Source of the DNA: Pseudomonadota bacterium
GTDB lineage: Bacteria; Pseudomonadota; Gammaproteobacteria; Burkholderiales; Thiobacillaceae
DNA: 21,855 nt
Reading direction: 5' to 3'
Assembly: GCA_021847385.1 (NCBI GenBank)
Contig: JAJZTV010000008.1
Coordinates: 1 to 21,855, forward strand
Part shown: one piece after another, positions 1 to 6,643 of the stretch
How the letters are laid out: every line of letters begins with the position of its first letter
How positions within the stretch are numbered: position 1 is the first letter of the stretch
The notes under the pieces: generated by a model
The model's input: the letters and a program-made list of their open reading frames with translations, nothing else
Told to the model about the DNA's origin: nothing
The model's database searches: none
Position numbers and translations under genes: made by a program

Positions 1-1
1 G

Positions 2-70
2 ATGCTCAAGGTCAGCCAGATCGGCTGGGATGAGGACGGCGTGAGACACGCATTGCAAGGGGGAGTTTGA
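2..70 (+). CDS. Possible C-terminal tail of an upstream gene (partial)
   Basis: One plus-strand frame stays open from base 2 and ends with TGA at 68-70, directly against the ssb start codon at 71. The 22 residues end in ...RHALQGGV and resemble nothing I can name. The other two plus-strand frames stop at 31-33 and 42-44, so the upstream gene could equally end at 33. In related bacteria an MFS transporter often precedes ssb, but nothing in this short tail confirms that. The call rests only on the open frame and the tight stop-start junction. Confidence 0.25.
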   Translation: MLKVSQIGWDEDGVRHALQGGV

Positions 71-526
71 ATGGCTTCGGTGAACAAGGTAATTCTGGTC
101 GGCAACCTGGGCGCGGACCCGGAAACCCGCTACATGCCCAGCGGCGATGCGGTGACCACCATCCGCTTGGCGACCACCGACCGCTTCAAGGACAAGAGCG
201 GCGAGAAACAAGAACGCACCGAATGGCACCGTGTGGTGTTCTTCGGCAAGCTGGCCGAAATTGCCGGCGAGTACCTGAAAAAAGGCCGGCCGGTCTATGT
301 CGAGGGCAGCCTGCGCACCCGCGAATGGGAGAAGGACGGCGTCAAACGCTATTCCACCGAGATCGTCGCCAACGAGATGCAGATGCTCGGTGGCCGCGGT
401 GAAGGCGGTGGCGGCGGTTCCTGGGGGGGCGGCGAGGAGTCGGGCGGCGGCCGAGGCAAGCCGGCCAGTTCCGGCGGCAGTTCCGGTGGTGGCTTCGACG
501 ATATCGACGACGACATCCCGTTCTGA
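71..526 (+). CDS. ssb: Single-stranded DNA-binding protein SSB
   Basis: Binds single-stranded DNA during replication, recombination and repair, and recruits partner enzymes through its C-terminal tip. The 151-residue product begins MASVNKVILVGNLGADPETR, the standard start of the bacterial SSB OB-fold. That fold covers about residues 1-108 and includes the conserved TEWHRVVFFGKLAEIAGEYL stretch. A Gly/Ser-rich linker follows (about 110-138). The protein ends in DDIDDDIPF, the acidic tip that binds RecQ, RecO, PriA and similar partners. An AAGGGGGAG ribosome site at 57-65 lies five bases before the ATG, which fixes the start. Length is slightly below the roughly 175 residues of E. coli SSB because the linker is shorter. 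The response regulator begins 15 bases downstream, but a functional link is not implied. Confidence 0.97.
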   Translation: MASVNKVILVGNLGADPETRYMPSGDAVTTIRLATTDRFKDKSGEKQERTEWHRVVFFGKLAEIAGEYLKKGRPVYVEGSLRTREWEKDGVKRYSTEIVANEMQMLGGRGEGGGGGSWGGGEESGGGRGKPASSGGSSGGGFDDIDDDIPF

Positions 527-541
527 TCCTCCCCAACAGCC

Positions 542-1159
542 ATGAAGGCCATTCTTGCCGATGACCATGCGCTGTTTCGAGACGGTTTCGCGCTGCTGTT
601 GAAACAACTCGAGCCGCAGGCCACGGTGTTGGAGGCGGCGAGCTTATTCGAGGTCTTGCACCAGGCCGGCCAGAATGCCGATACCGATCTGGTGCTGTTG
701 GATCTGTCGATGCCGGGCATGGAGGGCGTGGACAGTGTGCAAGACCTGTTGAACCGCTTTCCCGGTATTCCGGTCGTGATCCTGTCGGCCACCGAGTCGC
801 GCCCGCTGGTCGAGGCCTTGCTGGAGATCGGGGTGGCGGGTTTCATCCCGAAATCGTCTTCCTCGCAAATCATGTTTTCCGCCTTGCGCCTGGTGCTGTC
901 GGGTGGGATCTATATCCCGCCGCAATTGTTGGGCTCCGCTGCCGAAATCACCGACGGCAGCGTGTTGTCGCGCCTGACCGATCGTCAGCGCGAGGTGTTG
1001 CGCTTGCTGGCCGACGGCAAGACGAACAAGCAGATCTGCCGCGACCTCGACCTGAGCGAGGGTACGGTCAAGGTGCACCTGAACGCGGTCTACCGCGTGC
1101 TCGGTGTCGCCAATCGCACAGAGGCCGCCTTGTTGGCGCGCCGTCTAAATCTGGTTTAG
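542..1159 (+). CDS. NarL/LuxR-type response regulator
   Basis: A two-component transcription factor of 205 residues. Residues 1-120 form a receiver domain with the acidic pocket at Asp7-Asp8, the phospho-acceptor Asp54 (in LLDLSMPG) and the conserved Lys104 (in FIPKSS). Residues about 143-203 form a LuxR-type helix-turn-helix: LTDRQREVLRLLADGKTNKQ followed by the SEGTVKVHLNAVYRVLG recognition helix region. Phosphorylation is expected to drive dimerisation and promoter binding. The hybrid histidine kinase starts 20 bases downstream on the same strand, so the pair is very probably one signalling system. I see no clear Shine-Dalgarno before the ATG, so it may be translated by read-on from ssb or from a leader I cannot define. 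Its target genes cannot be read from sequence; the FadL-synthetase pair just after the kinase is a candidate. Confidence 0.93.
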   Translation: MKAILADDHALFRDGFALLLKQLEPQATVLEAASLFEVLHQAGQNADTDLVLLDLSMPGMEGVDSVQDLLNRFPGIPVVILSATESRPLVEALLEIGVAGFIPKSSSSQIMFSALRLVLSGGIYIPPQLLGSAAEITDGSVLSRLTDRQREVLRLLADGKTNKQICRDLDLSEGTVKVHLNAVYRVLGVANRTEAALLARRLNLV

Positions 1160-1179
1160 CCGCTGCCGGCCAAGTCACC

Positions 1180-2703
1180 ATGCCCGCTTGTGTCGATGTG
1201 AGCAGAAGGTGGGCCTGGCTCATGCTGTTGCCGGCCATGGTGCTGCTGGTGTTGCCGGTGGCCTATTTCTTTCTGAATAGCCCGACGGCAGGACAAGCAG
1301 GCAATACGCTTTTCAGCGTGGCCTTGGTTGCGGCTGTTTTGAATATGGCCGCGGTAGCTTGGGGTGTTTATACCCTGGCGATGCGATGGTTGCGTGCGCT
1401 CGATGCGTCGGCCGCCGTGGTCCGGGCGGCGCTCGGGCCCCAGGACCGGATGACCCCAGGCGATGAACTCGAAGCGCTGCGGCAAGGTGTCGAGCTTATG
1501 GCAAAGCAGTTGTCGGCGTTGCGTGGCGATATGCGGCAGCGTGTCGCGGAGGCGACGGATGAACTGACCCGGCAAAAGCAGGCGATCGAACTGGCGAGTC
1601 AGGCCAAGTCGCGCTTTCTGGCTTCCGCCAGCCACGATTTGCGGCAGCCCATGCATGCGATCGGCTTGTTCGCGTCGGCCTTGGAGCCGCATGTGGCGAC
1701 CGAGGAAGGCAAGGCCATCTTGGGCAAGATCCAGGCCTCGTTGGCTACGACCGAGAGCTTGTTCGGCGCGGTGCTCGATGTCTCCCGACTGGATGCCGGC
1801 AGCGTTCAGCCGCAAGTGAGTCGAATATCCGTGCCGCATTTGTTGGAGCGGCTGCGCGACGATTTTCAGTATGAAGCGGCGGCGCATGGGCTTCGGATTC
1901 GAGTGCACGCTGCGGCTTACCACGTAGAGAGCGACCCCGTCTTGCTCGATCGCATCTTGCGCAATCTGGTCTCGAACGCGTTGCGCTACACCGACAAGGG
2001 CGGCATCCTGTTGGCCGCCCGGCGGCATGGCGACAATATCCGCTTTCAGGTTTGGGACAGCGGCATCGGTATTCCCGCCGAGCATTTTTCCAGCATCTTC
2101 ACCGAGTTTTATCAGGTTCAACCTGTCCGGCAAGGACGCATGAAAGGGCTGGGGCTGGGCTTGGCCATCGTCGATCGCTTGGCGCGCCTGCTCGGCCATC
2201 GACTCGACTTGCGCTCGGTTACTGGCAAAGGCTCCGTGTTCAGTCTCGATGTGCCGCTGGCGGAGGCGGCGGCATCCGGCGGCGCGCGTGCGATGGAGTC
2301 GCCCGCGGCCTCGTATGCCCGTCTCGATGGCCGGGTGTTGTTGCTGGACGATGACGAAGAAGTGCTGGATGCCCTTGGTACGTTGTTGCAGGGCTGGGGT
2401 TTGGATGTCACCATCGCGCGTGACGGCACGGAAGCGATGCGGCAATTGCGGCAGCCTCCGTCGCTGGTGGTGACCGATTATCGGCTAGGCGCGAGCGAAA
2501 CCGGATTGGATGTCGTGGACCGGTTGCGTCACTTGTTTCGCGGGGCGACGTTTCCCGTGATCGTGATTACGGGCGATATGGCCGGGGCCTGCAAGCGAAG
2601 CGTGGCGGAGCAGGCCTATCCGCTGCTGAACAAGCCGGTGCAACCGGCCAAGCTCAGGGCCCTGGTGACAAGACTGTTGCGGCGAGACTCGGCTTCGGCC
2701 TAA
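1180..2703 (+). CDS. Membrane hybrid sensor histidine kinase with C-terminal receiver
   Basis: A 507-residue hybrid kinase of the inner membrane. Two hydrophobic segments (about residues 12-32 and 42-67) frame a very short periplasmic loop, so it probably senses within or near the membrane. A HAMP/coiled-coil-like linker runs to about 140. The dimerisation helix has SASHDLRQPMHAIGLFASAL with phospho-acceptor His152. The ATPase domain shows an N-box (NLVSNALRYT), DSGIGIP, and GLGLGLAIVDRLARLLGH. The terminal receiver has phospho-acceptor Asp433 (VVTDYRLG) and Lys485. The SHDLRQP form of the H-box is typical of hybrid kinases paired with NarL-type regulators, which matches the preceding gene. 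No strong ribosome site precedes the ATG at 1180; an in-frame ATG at 1222, nine bases after AAGGTGG, is an alternative that would remove 14 residues before the first membrane helix. Confidence 0.93.
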   Translation: MPACVDVSRRWAWLMLLPAMVLLVLPVAYFFLNSPTAGQAGNTLFSVALVAAVLNMAAVAWGVYTLAMRWLRALDASAAVVRAALGPQDRMTPGDELEALRQGVELMAKQLSALRGDMRQRVAEATDELTRQKQAIELASQAKSRFLASASHDLRQPMHAIGLFASALEPHVATEEGKAILGKIQASLATTESLFGAVLDVSRLDAGSVQPQVSRISVPHLLERLRDDFQYEAAAHGLRIRVHAAAYHVESDPVLLDRILRNLVSNALRYTDKGGILLAARRHGDNIRFQVWDSGIGIPAEHFSSIFTEFYQVQPVRQGRMKGLGLGLAIVDRLARLLGHRLDLRSVTGKGSVFSLDVPLAEAAASGGARAMESPAASYARLDGRVLLLDDDEEVLDALGTLLQGWGLDVTIARDGTEAMRQLRQPPSLVVTDYRLGASETGLDVVDRLRHLFRGATFPVIVITGDMAGACKRSVAEQAYPLLNKPVQPAKLRALVTRLLRRDSASA

Positions 2704-2740
2704 AGTTACGCTGCTGTCTGGAGGTATGGAGGAGAACGGA

Positions 2741-3931
2741 ATGCAAGTGAAGACACTGGTTGCAGTGTTGGGCTGGATGGGCGTGCAGGCCGGGGCTGGG
2801 GCATCCGGCTTCGCGCTGGTCGAGCAGAATGCGAGCGGGCTCGGTAATGCCTATGCCGGGCAGGCCGCGTCGGCGCAAGATGCCAGCACGGTCTTCTACA
2901 ACCCGGCGGGCTTGCTACGCATCGAGGGCAACCAAGTCGTGGTGGCCGGGCATCTGATCGAAACCTCCGCCAAGCTCACGAACAACGGCAGCACCTTGGG
3001 CGCATTGGGGAATGGCGGCGATCTCGGCGGCCATGCGTTCTTGCCCAGCTTCTACTATGCCGGCGATTTGAAACCCGGGTTCAAATGGGGCATCGGCGTG
3101 AACGCGCCCTTCGGCCTGAAGACCGAATACACCACGCCGTGGGCCGGCCAGACGCAAGGCGTGACATCCCATATCAAGACGATCAATGTGAACCCGAGCC
3201 TGGCCTGGCTATACAACGACAAGGTTTCGGTGGGCATGGGGATCGATTACCAGAAGGCCGAAGTAAGCCTGTCCAGCAGCGTTACGGCGCCGGCAGTGAA
3301 TGTTGTGAAGCTGAGGGGGGATGACGATGCCTGGGGTTATAACCTCGGCATGCTGGTCAAGCTCGACAACAATACTCGGCTGGGTGTGGCCTACCGTTCC
3401 GAACTCAAATATCACTTGTCCGGCCGGGCCACCGGGCCGGTCAATGGCGCGATCGCCGCCAACTTGACGACTCCTGCCAGCGCTTCGCTGAGCTTGTTCA
3501 ACCGGCTCAATGAACGGTGGGATATCCTGACCGACCTGACTTGGACCGGTTGGAGCAGCTTCGACAAGCTGGCAACCACCGGCGCGGTCACCGTGCTGGT
3601 GCCGGAGGATTGGAACGATACGGTGCGCCTTTCCGTCGGCGCCAATTACCGCAAGAGCGACGCCTGGACATGGCGGGTCGGTGTGGCCTATGATCAGAAC
3701 CCGGTGCCGGATGCCGAGCATCGTACGGTGCGTTTGCCGGATACAGACCGGACCTGGCTGGCCTTCGGTGGCCAATACAAGATGTCGGACAAGGGCTGGA
3801 TCGATTTTGGCTATGCCCATCTGTTCATGCGCGATGCCTCGATCAATCACCTCGAGGCGCCGATTCGGGTAAAGGGTCAATACCAAGGCCAGATCAACAT
3901 CGTCAGCGCACAGTACACCCATACTTTCTAA
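2741..3931 (+). CDS. FadL/OmpP1-family outer membrane transport protein
   Basis: A 396-residue outer-membrane beta-barrel expected to pass long-chain fatty acids or other hydrophobic compounds. The start at 2741 is preferred over the ATG at 2726 because GGAGGAG (2728-2734) sits six bases before it. It also leaves a clean signal peptide (MQVKTLVAVLGWMGVQAGAGA) cut near Ala21. The mature protein begins SGFALVEQNASGLGNAYAG, followed by ASTVFYNPAGL, the hallmark N-terminal plug of the FadL/OmpP1/TodX family. The last residues are QYTHTF, with the terminal Phe used for barrel assembly. A stand-alone acyl-activating enzyme starts 3 bases after the stop, which supports fatty acids as the substrate. 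Family members also import aromatic hydrocarbons, so the exact ligand is open. Confidence 0.93.
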   Translation: MQVKTLVAVLGWMGVQAGAGASGFALVEQNASGLGNAYAGQAASAQDASTVFYNPAGLLRIEGNQVVVAGHLIETSAKLTNNGSTLGALGNGGDLGGHAFLPSFYYAGDLKPGFKWGIGVNAPFGLKTEYTTPWAGQTQGVTSHIKTINVNPSLAWLYNDKVSVGMGIDYQKAEVSLSSSVTAPAVNVVKLRGDDDAWGYNLGMLVKLDNNTRLGVAYRSELKYHLSGRATGPVNGAIAANLTTPASASLSLFNRLNERWDILTDLTWTGWSSFDKLATTGAVTVLVPEDWNDTVRLSVGANYRKSDAWTWRVGVAYDQNPVPDAEHRTVRLPDTDRTWLAFGGQYKMSDKGWIDFGYAHLFMRDASINHLEAPIRVKGQYQGQINIVSAQYTHTF

Positions 3932-3934
3932 GGC

Positions 3935-5548
3935 ATGGCTGCTATGGGGAGCGTAGCGCAGCCATCCGATCCCGTTACGACGCTGGCCGCCTGGCCGGCG
4001 CAACCTTTCGAGTTCCATTCGCGCGATACCTTGTTTTCCGCATTGCTGAAGGCCATGCATCGGCACGGTCGCCGCGGCAAGGGGCAGATCGAGGACATGC
4101 GGCCGGGTCGCTATAGCTACGGCGACTTGTTGAAGATCAGCCTGGCCCTGGGGCGCTTGGCCTGCAAGATCAGCGAGCCGGGCGAACATGTCGGCGTATT
4201 CATGCCCAATATGGTGTCCACGGTCGGCCTGATCTTCGGCTTGGCCGCCTTCCGCCGTGTGCCCTGCCTGCTCAATTACACGTCGGGGCCGGAGATTACC
4301 CAAAATGCGTGCGAGACCGCGCGCATTCGCACCGTGCTGACTTCGCGCGAGTTTTTGGCCAAGGCCAATCTGGGTGAGACCCTGCAGGGACTCAAGGACG
4401 TGCGCATCGTCTATCTCGAAGACTTGCGGCACCGGTTCGGTTGGCTCGACAAGCTGTGGTTGATGGGTTTCGCCTTGTGGTGGCCGAGTTTGGCGGTGCC
4501 CAAGGGCGAGCCGGAGGCGCCGGCTGTCGTGCTGTTCACCTCCGGCACCGAGGGGCGGCCCAAGGCTGTGGTGCTGTCGCATCGGGCCATCTTGGCCGAT
4601 ATTGCGCAGATTCGGCAGGCCTTCCCGTTTACCGAGCAAGACCGCTTCCTCAATGTGCTGCCGATTTTCCATTCCTTCGGTTTGACCGCAGGCGCCTTGC
4701 TGCCGCTGATCGCAGGCTGCCCCTTGTTGTTGTATACCAGCCCGCTGCATTACAAGAACATCGTCGAGCTGGTTGGGCGGCATCGCAGCACGGTGATCTT
4801 CGGTACCAGCGCCTTTCTCAACCAGTATGCCCGCCATGCCCAGCCGGAAAACCTGCGCAGCCTGCGCTATGTGATCGCCGGCGCGGAGAAGCTGGCCGAG
4901 TCGGTGCGCCAAATGTGGCAGGAGAAGTTCGGGATCGAGGTATTCGAAGGCTACGGTGCGACCGAGATGGCGCCGGTGCTGTCGGTCAATCTACCCGGCG
5001 CGAACCATCCGGGCACCGTCGGCCAATTGCTGCCGGGTATCGAGGCCCGTTTGGTGGCGGTGCCCGGTATCGCCTCGGGCGGCGAACTGCATGTGCGCGG
5101 GCCGAACATGATGTCCGGCTATTACCGCTATGAAGCGCCGGGCGTGCTGGAACCGCCGCATTCAGCCCTGGGGCCGGGCTGGCACAATATGGGCGATGTG
5201 GTCGAGATCGACCCGGAGGGTTTTGTCAGCATCGTCGGCCGGCTCCGCCGCTTCGCCAAGGTGGCGGGCGAAATGGTCTGTTTGGAACTGACCGAGGCGA
5301 TCGCCCGGGCCGCCTCCGGCGAGGCCATGCATGCCGCCCTCAATGTGCCCGATACCGGGCGGGGCGAGGCGATCGTGTTGTTTACCACCGACTCGGAGCT
5401 GACCCGCGAGCAATTGGCCGCCGCCGCGCGCGGCCTGGGTTATCCCGAGCTGGCCTTGCCCAGGCGCATCCAGGTGGTGCCGGGCTTGCCGGTGCTGGGC
5501 TCGGGCAAGGTGGACTATCTCAAGCTGAGCAAACTTGCCCACACTTGA
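3935..5548 (+). CDS. Aas-like AMP-forming acyl-ACP/acyl-CoA synthetase (no acyltransferase domain)
   Basis: An adenylating enzyme of the ANL superfamily, 537 residues, predicted to activate a fatty acid with ATP and pass it to ACP or CoA. The P-loop-like A3 motif is FTSGTEGRPK (residues 201-210), followed by AVVLSHRAILADIAQIRQ. Both resemble the synthetase half of E. coli Aas more than FadD. The A5 motif is EGYGATEMAP, the A8-region hinge is VGRLRRFAKVAGEMV, and the C-terminal catalytic lysine is Lys525 in GSGKVDYLKL. E. coli Aas carries a PlsC-type acyltransferase in front; that half is missing here. The gene lies 3 bases after the FadL stop, so uptake and activation of external fatty acids are probably co-expressed. 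Start choice is uncertain: ATG 3935 is only one base from AAGG, whereas in-frame ATG 3944 has ten-base spacing. Confidence 0.85.
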   Translation: MAAMGSVAQPSDPVTTLAAWPAQPFEFHSRDTLFSALLKAMHRHGRRGKGQIEDMRPGRYSYGDLLKISLALGRLACKISEPGEHVGVFMPNMVSTVGLIFGLAAFRRVPCLLNYTSGPEITQNACETARIRTVLTSREFLAKANLGETLQGLKDVRIVYLEDLRHRFGWLDKLWLMGFALWWPSLAVPKGEPEAPAVVLFTSGTEGRPKAVVLSHRAILADIAQIRQAFPFTEQDRFLNVLPIFHSFGLTAGALLPLIAGCPLLLYTSPLHYKNIVELVGRHRSTVIFGTSAFLNQYARHAQPENLRSLRYVIAGAEKLAESVRQMWQEKFGIEVFEGYGATEMAPVLSVNLPGANHPGTVGQLLPGIEARLVAVPGIASGGELHVRGPNMMSGYYRYEAPGVLEPPHSALGPGWHNMGDVVEIDPEGFVSIVGRLRRFAKVAGEMVCLELTEAIARAASGEAMHAALNVPDTGRGEAIVLFTTDSELTREQLAAAARGLGYPELALPRRIQVVPGLPVLGSGKVDYLKLSKLAHT

Positions 5549-5598
5549 GCGGGGCTTGAAAATCGGCCGCAATGGCTTATCTAACTATAAGAATTTGT

Positions 5599-5607
5599 TG
5601 ATATAAT
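5599..5607 (+). promoter_or_regulatory. Extended -10 promoter for the fmdB - aspS operon
   Basis: The sequence TGATATAAT (5599-5607) is a perfect TGnTATAAT extended -10 element inside a locally AT-rich stretch of an otherwise GC-rich window. No good -35 is present at 16-18 base spacing, which is acceptable for an extended -10 promoter. Transcription would start near 5613-5615, giving a leader of about 40 bases before the fmdB ATG at 5656. The position after the synthetase stop at 5548 fits the start of a new operon. Confidence 0.75.
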
Positions 5608-5655
5608 TCATGCCGTTTCGCGTTGCGCCGCGGCGCATTGCCCAAGGAGTTAGCT

Positions 5656-5916
5656 ATGCCGATTTATGCCTACAAGTGCGCCGCTTGCGGCCACCAGGAA
5701 GACGAGATGCAAAAGGTGTCCGACGCGCCGTTGACCATGTGCCCGAAGTGCGGCCAGGCGGCCTATAGCAAGATGCTGACTGCCGCCGGTTTCCAGCTCA
5801 AGGGTTCCGGCTGGTATGCCACCGATTTCAAGGGCGGCAGCAGCGCAACGAAGAAGGAAGAAGCGCCGGCCCACGCCTGCGGGGCGGGCGGTTGCGGTGC
5901 CTGCCCGGCCTCTTGA
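5656..5916 (+). CDS. FmdB-family zinc ribbon protein
   Basis: A small protein of 86 residues beginning MPIYAYKCAACGHQEDEMQK, the FmdB/CxxC_CXXC_SSSS regulatory zinc-ribbon signature. The metal ligands are Cys8-x-x-Cys11 and Cys29-x-x-Cys32, followed by the conserved GFQLKGSGWYATDFK stretch. A Cys/Gly-rich end (CGAGGCGAC) adds three more cysteines. The family is named after a putative regulator of formamidase in Methylophilus, but most members have no known role. The start at 5656 is set by AAGGAG at 5644-5649, and an upstream in-frame TTG at 5623 is rejected. The gene lies first in the aspS operon, an arrangement common in betaproteobacteria. A function in translation or membrane homeostasis would be a guess. 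Confidence 0.92.
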   Translation: MPIYAYKCAACGHQEDEMQKVSDAPLTMCPKCGQAAYSKMLTAAGFQLKGSGWYATDFKGGSSATKKEEAPAHACGAGGCGACPAS

Positions 5917-5945
5917 GGCCGTAGGGCGCGCTGTTTTGGCTGGAC

Positions 5946-5974
5946 AGGGCGGAGCGCGGCTCCGCCCTTCGTTT
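5946..5974 (+). terminator. Hairpin after fmdB, possible terminator or attenuator
   Basis: AGGGCGGAGC (5946-5955) and GCTCCGCCCT (5959-5968) are perfectly complementary over ten bases with a three-base GCG loop, followed by TCGTTTT. The stem is very stable, but the T-tract is short and interrupted. Partial termination after fmdB with read-through into DUF502 and aspS is plausible. I see no separate strong promoter between it and the DUF502 start at 6002. Confidence 0.6.
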
Positions 5975-6001
5975 TAACGCAAGGAAGTTTTTAACCGACC
6001 C

Positions 6002-6622
6002 ATGGCCCCTGTAAGGCGTTATTTCATCACCGGTTTGCTGATCTGGGTGCCGCTCGGCATTACCGTTTGGGTGCTCGATGCCTTGATCGGCGCCATGGAC
6101 CAGACCCTGCTGCTGTTGCCCGAACCATGGCGGCCGGAGGTCTGGCTGGGTTTCTATCTGCCCGGCCTGGGTGTGCTGCTCACCGGTCTGGTGATCTTCC
6201 TCACCGGCCTGCTCGCGGCCAACCTGATCGGCCAGCGCATGCTGCGGTTCTGGGAGGGCCTGCTCAACCGCATCCCGGTGGTGAAGTCGATCTACGGCAG
6301 CGTCAAGCAGGTGTCCGACAGCCTGTTGTCCGGTTCCGGCATGGCCTTCAAGAAGGTGTTGCTGGTGCGTTATCCGCACCCGCAGGCTTGGTCGCTCGCC
6401 TTTCAGACCAATATACCGGACGAGGTGGCAGGGCGGCTTGAGGGCGATTATGTGGCGGTGTTCATTCCGACCACGCCGAGCCCGGTGAACGGTTTTTATT
6501 TTTACGTGCGGCGCGACGAGACGATCGAGGTCGATATCTCGGTCGATACTGCGCTGAAATACATCGTGTCCATGGGTGTGGTGTCGGCCGCCAGCAAGGC
6601 GGCCAACTATCCCGGCGACTGA
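6002..6622 (+). CDS. DUF502-family inner-membrane protein
   Basis: A 206-residue protein of the DUF502 family, function unknown. Two hydrophobic segments are visible: residues about 7-30 (FITGLLIWVPLGITVWVLDA) and about 50-77 (PGLGVLLTGLVIFLTGLLAANL). A soluble part follows with the family-typical RIPVVKSIYGSVKQVSDSL, near residues 90-108, and PTTPSPVNGFYFYV. This places it in the inner membrane with a cytoplasmic C-terminal domain. AAGGAAG near 5981-5987 is the likely ribosome site, with rather long spacing to ATG 6002. The gene sits between fmdB and aspS, 21 bases before aspS, so all three are probably co-transcribed. Relatives are repeatedly found next to aspS, yet no biochemical link is known to me. 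Confidence 0.9.
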   Translation: MAPVRRYFITGLLIWVPLGITVWVLDALIGAMDQTLLLLPEPWRPEVWLGFYLPGLGVLLTGLVIFLTGLLAANLIGQRMLRFWEGLLNRIPVVKSIYGSVKQVSDSLLSGSGMAFKKVLLVRYPHPQAWSLAFQTNIPDEVAGRLEGDYVAVFIPTTPSPVNGFYFYVRRDETIEVDISVDTALKYIVSMGVVSAASKAANYPGD

Positions 6623-6643
6623 ACAATCTCCAAGGAAAGCAGC

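Noticed and set aside
3209..4912. Long minus-strand open frame (567 codons) opposite the FadL and synthetase genes
   Set aside because: No recognisable motif, and it mirrors two strongly supported plus-strand genes; a codon-bias shadow.
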